A DNA stretch of 64,000 bases from Castor canadensis (lineage: Eukaryota; Chordata; Mammalia; Rodentia; Castoridae), in NCBI RefSeq assembly GCF_047511655.1, contig NC_133401.1, positions 46,829,570 to 46,893,569 of the forward strand, in the 5' to 3' direction. Below are positions 11,867 through 25,289 of the stretch, piece after piece (the stretch's first letter is position 1; each line of letters begins with the position of its first letter). The notes beneath the pieces were generated by a model. That model was given only the letters and a program-made list of their open reading frames with translations, did no database searches and was not told where the DNA came from. The position numbers and the translations under genes are program-made.

Positions 11867-12099
11867 CAAATGTATTATTTAATGATAAACTTTGGAAATT
11901 TCATTTCCAAAATTTGGAGGAGGACAAGCATACCTGTGATTGTCACTTCTAATTTCCATGTTTTTGATGTTCTAGACAGTGCAATAAAGCAATATAAATT
12001 ATGAGGACTACAAAGAAATAATATTATAGACACTGCATTATAATACAGACAATAAGACTGTGTACATAGATATTTCAAAATTACTTACATATGAATTAT

Positions 12100-12410
12100 A
12101 AAATTAATAAGGGATACAAGCTTGGTGGCTAAAGGTATTTGAAAAGCCAATTATATTCAATACATTAGCAACACAAATATTACAAATTTAAAATATAAGA
12201 TATAACTTACATTACCATTAAAAATGTCAACTAGTAGGAATCAATTTAATGAAAATGTAAAAGAGACAGAAAGTTACTCATAATTAAGATTTAAAAAAGG
12301 ACAAAATAGCCATGTTCATAGACTGGATGATTCTGTATTGCAGTATTGTAAGGGTATCTTTCTTACATAACTGAACGAGTCAAGGTGACGTCATTCAGCT
12401 TCCCAACAGG
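12100..12410 (+). mobile_element. Ancient L1 ORF2 fragment
   Basis: 'ttcaatacattagcaacaca', 'cttacattaccattaaaaat' and 'gtaggaatcaatttaatgaa' correspond to the L1 ORF2 segment that follows the RT active site ('ctatacactaacaatgagca', 'atttacaatagcctcaaaaa', 'ctgggtgtaaacctaacaaa' in copy C). Strongly diverged, with no ORF. Confidence 0.6.
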
Positions 12411-12493
12411 TCATTTAGGAACCTTGAAAAGCTAACTTAGGCACTTCCGAAGAACTGCAACAAGTCAAAAATGACAGATTTTAAGAAAAATTC

Positions 12494-12765
12494 TGCTGGG
12501 GTTGCTGGCTCATGTCTACAATTTTTCATTATTCAGTGGCTGAGATAGGGAGGATCATGATTTGAGGCTAGCCCAGGCAAAAGTGAGATACCATTTCCAG
12601 AACAGTTGGGTGTGATGCATGTGCCTGTTTTGCCAGTCACCACATAATCAAACCCTCATCTCCAAGATTACCAGTGTAAAAAAGACTGGAGGTATGGCTC
12701 AAGTGGTAGAGCATATGCCTAGCAAGTACAAAGCCCTAAGTTCAAACCCCAGTGCTGGGGTAGGA
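12494..12765 (+). mobile_element. Composite SINE (B1-like plus ID-like)
   Basis: Two B1-related segments ('gctggctcatgtctacaatt', 'gtgagataccatttcc', then a second start 'agttgggtgtgatgc') are followed by a clear ID-like unit 'tatggctcaagtggtagagc', 'tgcctagcaag', 'ttcaaaccccagtgctgggg'. The tripartite order is the same as at 49,377. The 62-codon ORF over it is accidental. Confidence 0.75.
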
Positions 12766-12769
12766 GGAG

Positions 12770-13665
12770 AGAAATGTGAGTCTTTTCTTTCAAATCACAA
12801 AAATTAAGGACATTTGGTTTTAATGTGTGGATCACTGAGAAGAAGGCAGAAAAAAAATCTTCAATAAATGGCATTGTGTCAGTGGTCAGTTAGACTTCTA
12901 CATGGGATGGAAGCAAGAAATACAGCTTCCCACCTTACAATTGCAAAAAGAAAAAACACCACCAATGCTAGTTTCATGGAGCTACGTTCATATTCTCCCA
13001 TTTGCAACGTTGCATGAAGCAATTAAAATCAGGTCATTTGAGTCCTCTACGTGATTTGTGGAAGAAAAATTAGATGGAAATAGAATTAGTTCAGATATTC
13101 ATAGTTACTAACGAACGAGCCTTGTAGCTTGCTGCCTCCAGCCAGGCCAAAACTCTGAAAGAAAATAGTAGTGCCCCAGGGATATGGGAAGACAGAATAA
13201 AATGGATTTGTGTCCCAATCTCTAGGAAGAACTTGGGGAGATTGTGAGTCCCCAGACTTGCCCACATCTGTCATAGTTTAGAAACAGACAAAATGTTTGC
13301 CTGTTATGTCTAAGCATACAGCCTGACACAGTCTCACAGTGTTCTTCACACCACGTTTTGGAGTAGCACAATGATCTATCTGCCAGACCCAAGCAAAGCT
13401 TTCCAAAGCTGGATTCAAACAAGAGCTGTAGAACATTTTCCCTATGGCAGAGAAATTGACGTGGTACTGAACATTTATGGGCCTGAGGTCTCAAGGTTAT
13501 ATATTAGAGGATATAAAATTCCCCACATAGACCAACAAAGACCAAACAAAAATGAAACATTTTACAGGATGCATTATCGATGACCACCCCAAGAAACAAA
13601 TGCCGTAGGCATACTCAAGGCCTTTAAAACTGACACATGACTCTGGTTAAGTCCTGAGTGCTATG
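12770..13665. other. Intergenic DNA, nothing recognised
   Basis: No repeat family recognised. Small ORFs on both strands (62-90 codons) overlap here but none shows a domain or a plausible exon. Confidence 0.4.
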
Positions 13666-13666
13666 C

Positions 13667-14012
13667 TATGGTTTGGATATGGTGCGTCCCCTCGGAAATG
13701 CAATTTATTCCTGTGTGGTAGTGTTGATACATAGTGGTACCTGTAAGAGATAATTACATTATTCAAAGGGATTAATGCCTTTCTCGTGAAAGTGGATTGC
13801 TTTAAAGCAAGATAGCCCCTCGTGTTTTCTGTCTTCTGCAAGAACTCCACTTACCCTTCCACTTTTCTGCCATGCTGGAAGTAGCATGAGGTCCTCATTA
13901 GATGCCAGATTTCCCAGCCTCCAGGACTGTGAGCCAAAACAAATTTCTTTTCTCAATAAATTTTTCAGTTTCAGGTATTCTGTGACAGCAACACAAAATG
14001 GACTAACACACT
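13667..14012 (+). mobile_element. Solo LTR of MaLR (MST/MLT-like) class
   Basis: Begins 'tgctatggtttggatatgg', the characteristic MST-type MaLR LTR start. It contains 'ccagcctccaggactgtgag', 'ccaaaacaaatttc' and an 'aataaat' polyadenylation region. It ends 'agcaacacaaaatggactaa' plus 'caca', matching the MaLR 3' end. No internal region follows, so it is a solo LTR. It is a non-infectious fossil of an ancient endogenous retroelement. Confidence 0.8.
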
Positions 14013-16500
14013 GGGGAGCTTCTAGTTGACTGAAATTTCAGCTCTACAGACTGAAAGTTCTACTTAGCCCACAAGTTTTTCTGTATTATCTGGAGAATAA
14101 CCTTAAAAAATGAGAAATGTGAAATGATTTCAGAGCCTATATTTGCATTTGAGTTTGTAGTTATGTTTTTGCCAAAACGTTCAAAAGAAGGTTTGCAATA
14201 ATTATTTCGAAGAATGTATCTTATCATGTGGTCAGCAGAAGTGTAGACACACCAGAAAATAATTTCTAAATATCAGACACAAATACCTTACTCAGGTGAG
14301 TGAAATTATTTTCGGCAAATTTTATCTTTCCAAAGTACAACTTCCTTAGTAATAATAATTACCCATGATGTTTACTTTTCTCATTCTTTCAGTGACTGAA
14401 TTAGATATAAATACCAATTTCAATCTTATCTTTAATGAACAAAATATCACTGCTGTTATTCTTCACATTTTATTCAAATTGGTATTTCAAGTTTTCTCAT
14501 TGACAAAGTATGTTAAAGTGGAAGTTGATTTTCCTGAGTTGGCCCGCTAGTTGAAGTTTTACATACTGTTTTAGGTCACATAATTTTATGAATAAGCCTA
14601 AATAAAAATTGAATCATTATCCTTGTATCAGCTTGTCCAAAACATAAAAACAAGAAGAATAAATATAGATACAAATATGTGGCCAAGGCCTTTTACTATT
14701 AAGTGTGGCTCTGTGATATAATTTCAGCATCAGGTGTTGTGTTTCTTTCAAGGCCATAATTTGAGTTTCCTGATTTTAATTATATTTAATTTATAAAATT
14801 GCTTTAGCTGTGTGTTTGTAAAAGAAGAATAACCATATAGAATTTATCTCTAATTTATGCTTGTACATATTCAGATAACATTAAAATAAAAATTTCAATA
14901 CTGATGATAGTTTAAAAGTGTAGGACTTACTCAAATATCCAAAATAGTACAGTAGTACAGCACAAACCTCATCCTAAAGCCCACATCCTGTATCACAAAG
15001 AAGTACAGCTTTGGAAACACCAAAACTCATTTTGTTTTTATTATTTAAAACAAACTCACCAGTTTTATCTACAAATTGGTTCCTCTTCATAGCAAATATC
15101 TCTTAAACTATGTTACAGAAAGTATATTGCTTAATCCAAGAGCTAAATTTAAGATTTGACTTACGTTTTCCCCTTTACAGATTAGAAACAACACTTAGAA
15201 TAGTGACATTCAAGTTCCCTTACTGATCAATGACCCAGACAGGGCCAGCCATCTGATTCTAAAGCCCATTCACACAACAATCATGCTGGGTTTTCTTGAC
15301 TATTACACTTTCATAATATACTTTTTTTTTTTTTACTCAATCTTGCTTCTTCTTTTGCCCATACTCAACCAACCAACAAAATAGGCACCTAGACTTTAAC
15401 TTTGTTTGATATTTCTTCAGTGAAATGGTTCCCGTTTCTCCCCGCTCCTTTTTCCCACTACCTCCAACCTGCTTATCTCTAATCCTTATATCTTTCCTTG
15501 TCTACTGCAAAAGTCTGTCACTTCTATATATCTTGGTATTTTTGCATCTCAAGATAGTCTCCCCCAGAGTCAGGCTTCTCACAAGTCTGCTACAAAATGT
15601 ACTCTGAAAACCTGCCCATGGAATTCACCATAAATTCTTTACAAAGCTAAAAACGTTCCTTATACTTCCTCAGTTTGTGTGTCCAAGTGATAAACCTTCA
15701 ATTCTCCAGATTTATAGCATTTTCTCACTGGGTAGCTTTAGGTCCTGAGCCTTTTTCTTTCAGAGCTGCTTCCCCAGCCTGCTGGCTGTCTTGGGAGGAC
15801 ACACATATGTACAAGTTTCTTTCTTGCAGCTGTCTGCATGAATGCCACCAACAGCTTACTTTTTCCTGCCACCCTGGCAAGCATCATTGACCCCCTTCTG
15901 AAACTTTGGCTGGCTGTTCATAATGACTCTCCTCTTGGCCACAAACAGAAGCAAGTTCCTTTGAAGTAAATAGAAGGTAAGGACCTCTACTCTATTAATT
16001 CTCTTGAGTCACTGAGTAGTCTCTTGGGTTGCAAGCTGCAGAAATTTGACAATCAACTTCCTTCCACAAATAGAGCTCTGAGGTCTCTGATCCTTCACTC
16101 TTTGACCTCAGGTCCTTGTGGTGAGTCTAGCTCATCATTCTTAATTTCTCACTTTCTGGAAGTTGATCTTTCAGAGGCTCTGCAATTTCTTTCTATAATT
16201 TAGTCTATTTATGGCCTTTATCATCCTCTGCTAATCACATTTGTGTATGTCAACCCTAATCATGAAGACTACTCAAGTTCTTTTTCCAGCAGTTCTCATA
16301 TTCCCAAGTGAATCAGCAGATTCTAGGGTATGGATATGGTCTAATGAAACATACCCTTGACATAGTAACCATCCACCCCAGTCCAGATGACTGTGCTTAT
16401 GTTACACAATGACATCTATGATTTTGCACCAGTACTTTCCTTAATGTTCTTTCCTTCATTTATTATGTCCCCTGGAATTTCCTGCACCTATCATCATCCT
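14013..16500. other. Intergenic DNA, nothing recognised
   Basis: About 2.5 kb with no repeat I can name and no motif-bearing ORF. There is a poly-T run near 15,322-15,334. It may include diverged old repeats that only a profile search would detect. Confidence 0.4.
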
Positions 16501-16640
16501 GCTTTGAGAACCCTACCTTTCTTCTGGGGCTCAGCTCAAATCAAGTGCCTCTTATTCTGTAGACTTCCCTGCTACTCACAGCCCAAAATAAAGGCTCCTC
16601 CCTTGGACTCTCAGTCTGCTCCCACAGCATTTTCTTGAAA
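16501..16640 (+). repeat. Probable L2 3'-end fragment
   Basis: 'ctggggctcagctcaaatca' followed by 'agtgcctcttattctgtaga' and 'cttccctgctactcacagcc' parallels the L2 wording 'cagctcaaatgtcacctcct...gaagccttccctgactac'. Short and diverged. Confidence 0.4.
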
Positions 16641-17985
16641 GCTTAATATATCCATCCTGTCTTTGTTAGCTGAGAACAGACAGACCTCTCACTCATAAAA
16701 GAGAACAGGGCCTTGTTTGGGCATCCCTTTAAAAAATTAAAGCGCATTGAACTTTACATGTTATGGACCCCCTTGATGTTTGTTAATTGAACTGAAATTC
16801 TTTGACCTTGAACTAGGCATTCTAGCAAGGATCCTCAGTCCTGATTAGAAGAAAAATATTTATTGCCTCTGTTTTGAGTTCTTGATGTTCTCAGGGTCTC
16901 CTCAGAAGCCGCCAGCTGATTTTCACTTAGAGAGCTTGATCCAGAGCTCAGAGCCAGTGGCTGAATATGGCTGAACCACACTGGCCAAACTCCAGAGATA
17001 TTTGCTTTCAAACATTTAACATTTGCTTTGTGTTACCCTTTTATTAGGAAGATTAAAACTGAAAGGGAAGCAAGTGAGGCAAGGGCTTTCTTCTTTTCTT
17101 TCTGCAAGAACAGCTTGTTTCCATGACATTTATACAGTGAGCTTTTTCTAAATGACAAGCAGATTGTTAGAAGATGTTATTTTCTGTCTTTTTGCTTTGG
17201 ATCTTCACTTGGTGGGTGTAATGTAAGAGAGACAGCCTCACTAGGATGGTGATTGTCAGGTATAGGGATTGAGGAGGAGATCGGGTTGGGGGTTTGTGGA
17301 TATGTTCTTTGGGGGTTGCTATAGCAGCAGCCTAACAAATTTTGGCTAGTGGTTGTAAGATATATTAGTGTTGTTATTTTTTTACATGGAGTAACATTTC
17401 TGCACATAAAAGTGTCTGCTCTTTTTAGTTCTTTTTCTCTTAGTGAAGAAAATTGAATGCTCACAGAAGATACCACCCATGTGCAGCAGAATCCCGAGGA
17501 CTCAGGTTGGAATGAAATGGCTGGGTTCTGTTTGGGCCAGGGGTCATGTAATGAGGACAGGGCATTCTCAGAGGGACCCAAGAGCATGTCTGCTTTCTCA
17601 GACTCCTGACCATAAGGCTGCGATAATGGAACAAAGGAGAGAATACCCTCTCCAACACCAAACTTTGCTACAGTCACTGTTGTCTCAGTTCTGCCCACAC
17701 TGAACTGGGTGTGGATTGCTTTCACCCACAACATCCCTTTACACAACTTCTATGAGACTGGCTTCACTCCATATCTGAATCTATTAGCACACTCCCTCTC
17801 ACCCTGCTTCAGTGTACATTAGAAGTTTTTTTACCATTCTCCACCCCTGACCTTACTGCTACTCTCTTGGTTTAAGTTTCATTGCACTCACAGATTTTTG
17901 CATTATGCCTCTGAGCTCTTGGCATCAAAACCACACCTCTTGCTGTCTCAAGAGGATAAAGTACCCTACAAAATAAATCTTATTA
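16641..17985. other. Intergenic DNA with the longest non-L1 ORF
   Basis: No repeat family recognised. A 189-codon minus-strand ORF at 17,177-17,746 is the longest open frame outside L1. It shows no domain, membrane segment, signal peptide or low-complexity pattern, and it overlaps smaller ORFs on both strands. I regard it as probably chance. Confidence 0.35.
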
Positions 17986-17989
17986 TGTC

Positions 17990-18200
17990 ATCCACCTAAG
18001 TAAAGAACACAACTGCCTCCCTACTGGCCATAGAATACATTCCAAACTCCCTCCACCAACACAGAGTCTTGCATGTCATTTCAGAAGTTCCTTCTCCTTT
18101 GGCTTTTCAGGACTGGGCTAGCTGCCACTGTACCCCACATGGCCCTCAGGTATCCTAGGTTGGATTTCTCCCTTGTCCTCAAACACTTTGCACTTGGAAT
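17990..18200 (+). repeat. Probable L2 fragment
   Basis: 'ctccctactggccatagaat', 'acattccaaactccct' and 'cctcaaacactttgcacttg' follow the L2 3' consensus order as I remember it ('...agtccaaactcc...cctggaacatgcc...gcctttgcacttgctgttcc'). Confidence 0.45.
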
Positions 18201-20600
18201 TATTACTATCGGAGGTTGAAAGTAGCAGCCTATTGCACCTGAAGACTTTTATTTGGACAGAAGAGCTTTTAAAAAATAATTTTGAGCTTGAGTGGCTTTA
18301 ACTAGCACACAGTCTTCAATTTTCCACAGGCCCTTTTAATATTCCACCTACCTCCCTTCGTTTTGCATATTTATATCACTTGCCTGCCCCAAAGGCATTT
18401 GAATTTATGCCTCTTGAACGGGAATTGTATTTGCTTGGTAATTACATCTGCACCCTTCATGATCTAGAAAAAAGATCGCTACCAATTCAAAACACACACA
18501 GCGTACCCAGGAAGAGTACACTGCTCTATTTGCTGGTCTCCTCCACACTCTATTCTTTCCTTTACAATAGTGCTGCTGAAACTTGATAATTATGTTTATA
18601 ATATGTCCTCCTATTTGAAAAGATCAGCTTTCTCAGAAAAAAAGTCAATCTTAAAAATTTCTATGAGTATATTGTTTACCAGAGTGCTGGGCGAGGTAAA
18701 AACTTGTTGGCTAAATGGTCACATTTTATAGGTGACAAAGCCAGGTTTTACCCTAGTTAAGCTTATTCAGTGATGAAGTCCTTACAAGAAGCAGCATCAC
18801 TAGTTGAGTACTGTTCTTCTACCTGGAAGGCCAGGCTTTTCAAAGATACTACACTATGAGAGCCTCAGATCCAAAGGTGCTACCCTTTCTTTATTCTAGT
18901 CAGCATCTTCACTATGTGCAACTGAGTCCCAGGATACAGAGAAAGCACAGCTAAAACATGTGACACTTGAGGTAGAGGTATTATCAAAAAATATAAATAT
19001 TCCCTCTTTACCTTCTAAGTAGAAGCCTGTGGTTCTTGGTACATTTTGTACTTCCAAAGGCAGTAAAGAACACCAGAAATAAGAAAGCAAATCCCCAAAA
19101 GTATATATGGTTCTATAAAGAAAATTAGGAGCAACTGGAGAATGAAAAATTCAGGAGTGAAGAAGCAAAAAGACGGGAGGAAAAAAGGAGAAATAGAATG
19201 TACTGTGCTACTTGGGACTGGGGAGTATCACAGCCCAAGACAGTTTTTTTAAATGTTGCTACATGTGGGGTTAATTTCCTCCCCAGAAGAAAGTCTTCTT
19301 GTAGACTTTATGAATCTGCTAATCCTCAGGATAATGTCTGGGTTTATTTGGAATATGTCACAGTATTGTGTTGTGTAACTTAACTGCTTGAAGGTTCAGG
19401 GCCATTGGGCAGTATACCTACTTATCTTTCACATTCAATCAAACTTAATGATTAGCTTATCAAATATTAAATCATAGGACAAGGAAAATTACTTGATTTC
19501 TTGAGTATCTTCCAATGTCAGAGCAGAAGTCACACATTTTGTTCAAGTTCTATCCTCGGGTCACATGAAGATAAAAGGGGAGGGCATAGGGCCCTCTGGA
19601 ATGCTAATAAATGATAAACAATAATAATTTAAAAATCTTTGAATGAAAATGAAAAATTTCAGCCAAGAAGAAGGAAGAAGTTTGCTCTCTTGTATTAAGG
19701 GAATTGTAATTCATGTTTCATCGTCCTCCTGCATCCTCACCCCTCTATTAAAAGGAGGAACAAGTGAAATGACACCCCAAAACCCTATACAGATACAAAG
19801 CTCTTCACTAATGCATAGAATCATTATCCTTTGTCCCGCATCTTTCTCCAGTCCACCCATTTTGGGATCAAGGCAAGAAGGTAGCAGGGATGTTCTGAGA
19901 CCACCATTTCCTGAAGCCTTTGTTTTGGTAACTTTTTCTTCCTTTCTGCATCAGGTAGCATAGTGTGGCTGCATGAGGAAGAAACACTTCATTGTAATTG
20001 AAATACTGCATTTTTATAAGCAGTTCAAAGAGGAGAAATACTCTGATGAAGACAAAGAAACTTTGGAAGGCAGGAGATGACCAACCATTCAATCAGACAT
20101 GAATCACTTGGGAGCAAATTATGGAACACTTACATTTAAGGGCTGAGTGATTCAGCTACATACTTGTTGTCTTTTGTGCTTGACTTCCTCCAACTTTGCC
20201 ATCAACTGACAGTTGAACTGCTCAAGAAATTCAATCATTTGGAGTCCCTAATTATACAAGTATACTATGTTCATGAATGAACTAACTCAATATTGTGTTA
20301 AGATGTTAATTATTCTAAATCAATCTATAGATCCAATACTGGCTTATTAAGATCCTAGCAGGTATTTCTGCTGAAATTGATGACATGATCAAAAATGCAC
20401 ATGGTAATGCAATGACCTAGAATAGCCAATATAACCTTGAAAAAGTCAGCAAACTGCCAAATTGCAAAGCTTCTTAGAAATCACTATAATATTGGCATAA
20501 TTATCTGAAATAAAACACAAGAGGCAGAACACTTTCCATAAACAATTATATATACATAGAATATTTATATAAATATTTAGAGAATGTGTATATTGTAAGT
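18201..20600. other. Intergenic DNA, nothing recognised
   Basis: About 2.4 kb without a recognisable element or coding signature. ORFs of up to 106 codons have no motif. Confidence 0.4.
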
Positions 20601-20603
20601 GTA

Positions 20604-20656
<53 letters not shown>
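20601..20656. repeat. (AT)n microsatellite
   Basis: An essentially uninterrupted AT dinucleotide run of about 45 bp, flanked by 'gtatatatgt' and 'acacattt'. Likely length-variable. Confidence 0.95.
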
Positions 20657-20658
<2 letters not shown>

Positions 20659-20690
20659 TTGCAACAAATAATTAAATGAGGAAAGGATAA

Positions 20691-20778
20691 ATGTTTTCGT
20701 GTAGTTCTGGAGGTTTAAACTCAGGACCTCACACTTGCTAGGTAGGTACTCTATCATGTAAGCCATGCTCCCAGTTCA
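20691..20778 (-). mobile_element. ID-like SINE, reverse strand
   Basis: Reverse-complement ID-like unit: 'ggtttaaactcaggacctca', 'cacttgctaggtaggtactc'. A perfect 10-bp TSD 'gaaaggataa' (20,681-20,690 and 20,779-20,788) defines both ends. Confidence 0.88.
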
Positions 20779-20859
20779 GAAAGGATAATTTTTTTAACAA
20801 ATGGAGGCGAACAACTGAATAGCTATACTTTTAAAAAGTTGGCCTTTACCTTTACTTTG

Positions 20860-21680
20860 TCTAGTTTACAAAGTAACTAGACACTTAATATAATCCAGAC
20901 ATAACAAATAAAGCTGTAAAGTTGCTAGAAAAGGCTTTAGTGTAAAGTCTTTCTGATCCCAGGGTAGACAAAGATGTCTCAGATAATACATGAAAGGTTT
21001 TTAAATAAACAAATTAAAAATGACAAACTGGACTTCTGCCATTCAAAAGACATTATTATAATAAGATGAAAAGATAAGTCACAAATTAGGAAGAAATATA
21101 TATATGTTTACATATATGTATAATATATATATTATATATTTTATGTGTTTGATACATACACAGTTACTTTGGAAACTGTCTTGATATTTATTTGCAAAGT
21201 TAAACATGTGCTTATCAAATAATTAAGAGTTCCACTGCCAAGTACTTATCCAGGAAAAATGAATGCATATGTTCACAAATCATTTTCATATGAATGTTCA
21301 TAGAAAGCAAAAACTAAAAAATTTATCAAAACTTAAGTTAGAAAGTTGTCATATATTCAAAAATGAAATACTACTCAGCAAGTTAAAAAAAAGAACACTA
21401 CACTCAATATCATGGATGAATCTCAAAACTGTGTACTGAGCAAAAGAATCTAGATACAAAAGAGTCCATGTTCTAGCTCCATCCGTAAGAGGCAGCATGG
21501 AGAGAAAATCAGAACAGTGATTGCCTGGGACAAGAGGAAGAAGAGTTGACTACACATGGCTATGAAAAAAATCTTCAATGATGGAAACTTTCTGTCTTGG
21601 TTGGGGTGATGGTTACATGAATATATACACATGTCAATTTATAGAACTATATTCTTAAAATAGGTGTGTTTTCTACATGT
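20860..21680 (+). mobile_element. Ancient L1 3' end (ORF2 C-terminus/3'UTR, L1M-type)
   Basis: Contains 'atgaaatactactcagcaag', 'catggatgaatctcaaaact' and 'gaacagtgattgcctgggac', which match the wording of ancient L1M-type 3' ends. Upstream, 'aaagataagtcacaaattag' matches the 'aagccacagactgg' block. No ORF remains. Confidence 0.75.
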
Positions 21681-21689
21681 TAATGTTTC

Positions 21690-23360
21690 AATTCCTCAAT
21701 CAAAAGACATAGATTAATAAAACAGATTAAAAAACAAGAACTACTGATTTTTGTCTACAGGAAATGCACCTCACCAACAAAAATAAACATTGGCTTACAG
21801 TGAAAGAGTAGGAAAAAATTTCCAAATGTGGGCACTGAAAACAGGCAGAAGTAGCTATACTTATATTTGATAAAGTACATTTCAAACCTAAATTAACAGA
21901 AGAGACAAAGAAGGTCAGTCCATACTAGTAAAATGAACAGTACATCAAGAGGAAATAACAATTGTTAACTTATATGTGCCCACTGTTGGCACACCCAAAG
22001 TTATTAAACATATACTACTAGACTTAAAGGCACAGATAGATGCCCCCACCACAATGATAGTAGAGACTTCAATACTCTACTGTCACCAAGAGTGGTCATT
22101 CAGACAAAAAAAAATCAACAAAGAAACTTCAGAATTAATGGCACTGTAGACCAAATGGACTTAACAGATGTCTAGAGTGTTTTATCCAGCAACATAATAC
22201 ACATTATTTTCAGAAGCCCATGGAACTTTCTCCAAAATAGATGTTTCAGAACACAAAGCAAATCTTAACAAATATAAGAAAACTGAAATAACTTACTGTA
22301 TCTTGTCTACCACAATGTCATAAAACTAGAACTCAACAACAGAAGAAACCACAGAAAATATTCCAACACAGGGAGACTGAACAACACATTGTTAATAACC
22401 AGTCATTAAAGAAATATGGGAGGAAATAAAAAAGTTTCTGGTATTTAATGAAAATGAAAATGCAACCTATCAGAACCTATGGGAACCTACAGCAAAGGCA
22501 ATGTTAAGCACAAAGTTTATTTTATTTTATTGTTGTTGTCCTGGGGTTATTGTGACATTTATAAAAATTCTGACAATATATCATAGTTGAATTCACCTCA
22601 TCCATCATTCTCCTTTATCCCCCCCCCCTCTAATCCTGGAATAGTTTCAGTAGGTCTCATTTTTCATTTTCATATATGTGTACATAATATTTCTACCATC
22701 TTTACCCTCCTTCACCCTTTCCTTATACTCACCCCCAAATGATACCAATCCCCAGACAGGACTTGTTTTGCTTTGCTCTTCTCCATTTTTGTAAAAAAAA
22801 TGACATTTTTGTTTGTTTAAAATAGCTGTGTAGAGTATTTCATTGTTTATAGGTTCAAGTGTCCACATTAAAAACACAGAGAGATCACAAGTTAATGACC
22901 TAATGCTATATCTTAAACTCCTAGAAAAACAACAAGCTAAACCCAAAAACTAGCAAAAGGAGAGAGATCAGAAAAATATTTACAAATCAACAAAATAGAG
23001 AGCAAGAAAAGTAAACAAAGAATCAATGAAAGAAAAAGTTGGTTCTTGAAAAGATAAATAAGATTGATAAACCCTTAGTCAACCTGACTAAAAGGACAAT
23101 TCATGTTAAAGGCAGGGTAGCAGTACTATGGGGAGGGCAAGTGAAGCAGATAAAGGAGGGTGAGTATGGTTGAGGTAATTTCTACATGTGTATGAATATG
23201 AACCATTAAAACCCACTGAAGTCATTTTAAGAAGGGGGAAGGGAAGAGGGAGAAGAATGAAGGGAATGAACCAAACCAGGGTACATTGTACACTTATATG
23301 GAGACGTCACAATGAAATTCCTTATACAACTATTATGTACTAATAAAATGTTGAAAAATA
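21690..23360 (+). mobile_element. Older forward L1, internally deleted
   Basis: Begins inside the ORF2 endonuclease region: 'tgtctacaggaaatgcacct' (the QETHL motif, here QEMHL), 'gtgcccactgttggc' (YAP/NV region) and 'gtagagacttcaatactcta' (VGDFNT, degraded). It continues to 'aagttggttcttgaaaagat' ('SWFFEKI'), then jumps near 23,100 to a 3'UTR ending 'gtactaataaaatgttgaaa'. The RT and C-terminal domains are missing, so this is a large internal deletion. A reverse L1 3'UTR copy interrupts it at 22,513-22,840. Confidence 0.8.
22513..22840 (-). mobile_element. L1 3'UTR fragment nested in the older L1
   Basis: Third copy of the 3'UTR family seen at 5.8-6.3 kb ('acatttataaaaattctgac', 'tctaatcctggaatagtttc', 'caggacttgttttgc'). 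It splits the L1 phrase 'aggaaagtttatagccatga': the host reads '...caaagttta' before it and 'gtttatagg...' after it, so a short TSD centred on 'gtttat' is likely. Confidence 0.7.
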
Positions 23361-25289
23361 GATGTGTTTTACTACATACAAATTATACTTTCTTGAATTT
23401 TACATTTAAAACTGAAACCCTGGGAGATCCAAGATGGCAACTAGGGTACAGAAGCAGAAAGTCTAAGCTCTGTGACTGCAAAAACCTCCCTGAGATGTTG
23501 GAGCCACACTTGGGTAATTCTGACTGCTTCTAGCCAAAATAATAACTGCCATCACATTAGATGCAGAAAAAAATTCAAAGATTGACCCTCAAATCAGCCT
23601 TTAATTGCACTAACATCTGCAACCTGTGGCACAGCCAGCAAGGTGGGTCCAGCCCAGAGAAACTCTCCTTCTCCACTGTGATTTCTCTTTTTGTTTCTTT
23701 CCTTCTCTTCTCCTTTCTCCATCAAGTGGAAATACAGTATTAACCAGAATCAAACCCTGTGACATCCTGAACCCCTAGCCTAAGGAAAGCCTACCAAAAC
23801 CTCACTGCACTGAGAAATGGTGGCACCATTTCTCCCAGCCACTGCTACCAGCTCCAAACCTGACTGTGCATCAATTGGCAGAATGAACAGGTGAGCACCA
23901 CAAACCACATGGGAATCCCCTATCCACCACCGGGAACATAAACCAGCACAACCCCAGGGCAGCCTGATCCTCCCAGTCAACAAAACTGAAAAACAAACAG
24001 TGAACTGTAATCAAACACACATGGCAGAGGAGGCAGGTGGAACACTGAACCTGCCCCAGAGAAAGGGGGAGGGGCAAAGAACTAAACTCTCAGCACCGAA
24101 CTCTCAGTAAATAATCACAGGAAAGGCAGAGAAGGCTGAGAACAGGTGGGCAATAAACTACCACCCAAAGCAGGGCAGGTAGTGGATCACAGAGCTAATA
24201 TCCTGAGCCAGAGAGCAGCATCCAAAACCAAACTGCCCTGCAAAACCAAAAAATGAACAGCAAACTATAATCAAACATGAACAGCAGAAGGGGTGAGTGG
24301 AACACTGAACCTATCCCAGAGAAAGGAGGCAGGGCAAAGAACTAAACTCTCAGCACTGAACTGTCAGTAAATAAACACAGTGATAAGCCACCTCCAAAGC
24401 AGAGCAGGTAGTGGATCACAGAGCTGATCTTCTGAACCAGTAGGCAGCATTCAAAACCTAACTGCCCCACCTCGCTGGGGGAGGAGCTGACCAAACAGCT
24501 GCAGCTGAAGGATAACCAGGCTGTTGGCTGGGGAAAAAGTCTCCAACCACCCTGCATGTTTCTGGGAAACCTACTGCACCTCAAAATTTCAATTAAACTG
24601 GTGGACAGACAAAACACTACTCACAAGCCAGTCACCTGGTGAGACCACATCAGAGCATCTGCTTATATGCCAATACCAGGACTGGATGCTAGAGGACTAA
24701 TTCCAGAACTTAAACTAAGACTAAAAATAAAAATCTATTGTTCCTGAACCTGGAGGGTTTTTTTATTTTTATGTTTTTTTCCTGGGTTTTTTTTGTTTGT
24801 ATATTATTGTGAGTTCATTTTTTTCTTTTATTAAATTCATTTAATCATATGTGTATATATTGTTTGGGTCATTTTTCCCTCCTGCCCCCCATCTTCTCCC
24901 TCTCCCCTTCACCCCCCTCTCTTCCAGGCAGAACCTGTTCTGCCCTTTTCTCCGATTTTGTTGAAGAGGGGACATAAGCAATAATAAGAAAGACAAAGTG
25001 TTTTTGCTAGTTGAGATAAGGATAGCTATACAGAGAGTTTCCTAGCATTGCTTCCATGCACAAGTGTGTTACAATCCATACTGATTCATCTTTACCTGAC
25101 CTTTCCACTAGTTCCTGATCCCCTTCCCATATTGACCTCTGTCACTTTAAGGTTTCTGTATTAGCTCCTCTGCAGAGGGGACATCAAACACTTTCATGTT
25201 TTGGGTTTCCTACCTATCCCCATGCCTGTAAGAGCTTTCCCCTTAGCATGTGAGCAAAGTCCAAAAACATTGCTGTATTTACCCTAGAT

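Noticed and set aside
20446-20766. 106-codon ORF with a run of alternating Tyr-Ile
   Set aside because: The Tyr-Ile run is the (AT)n microsatellite.
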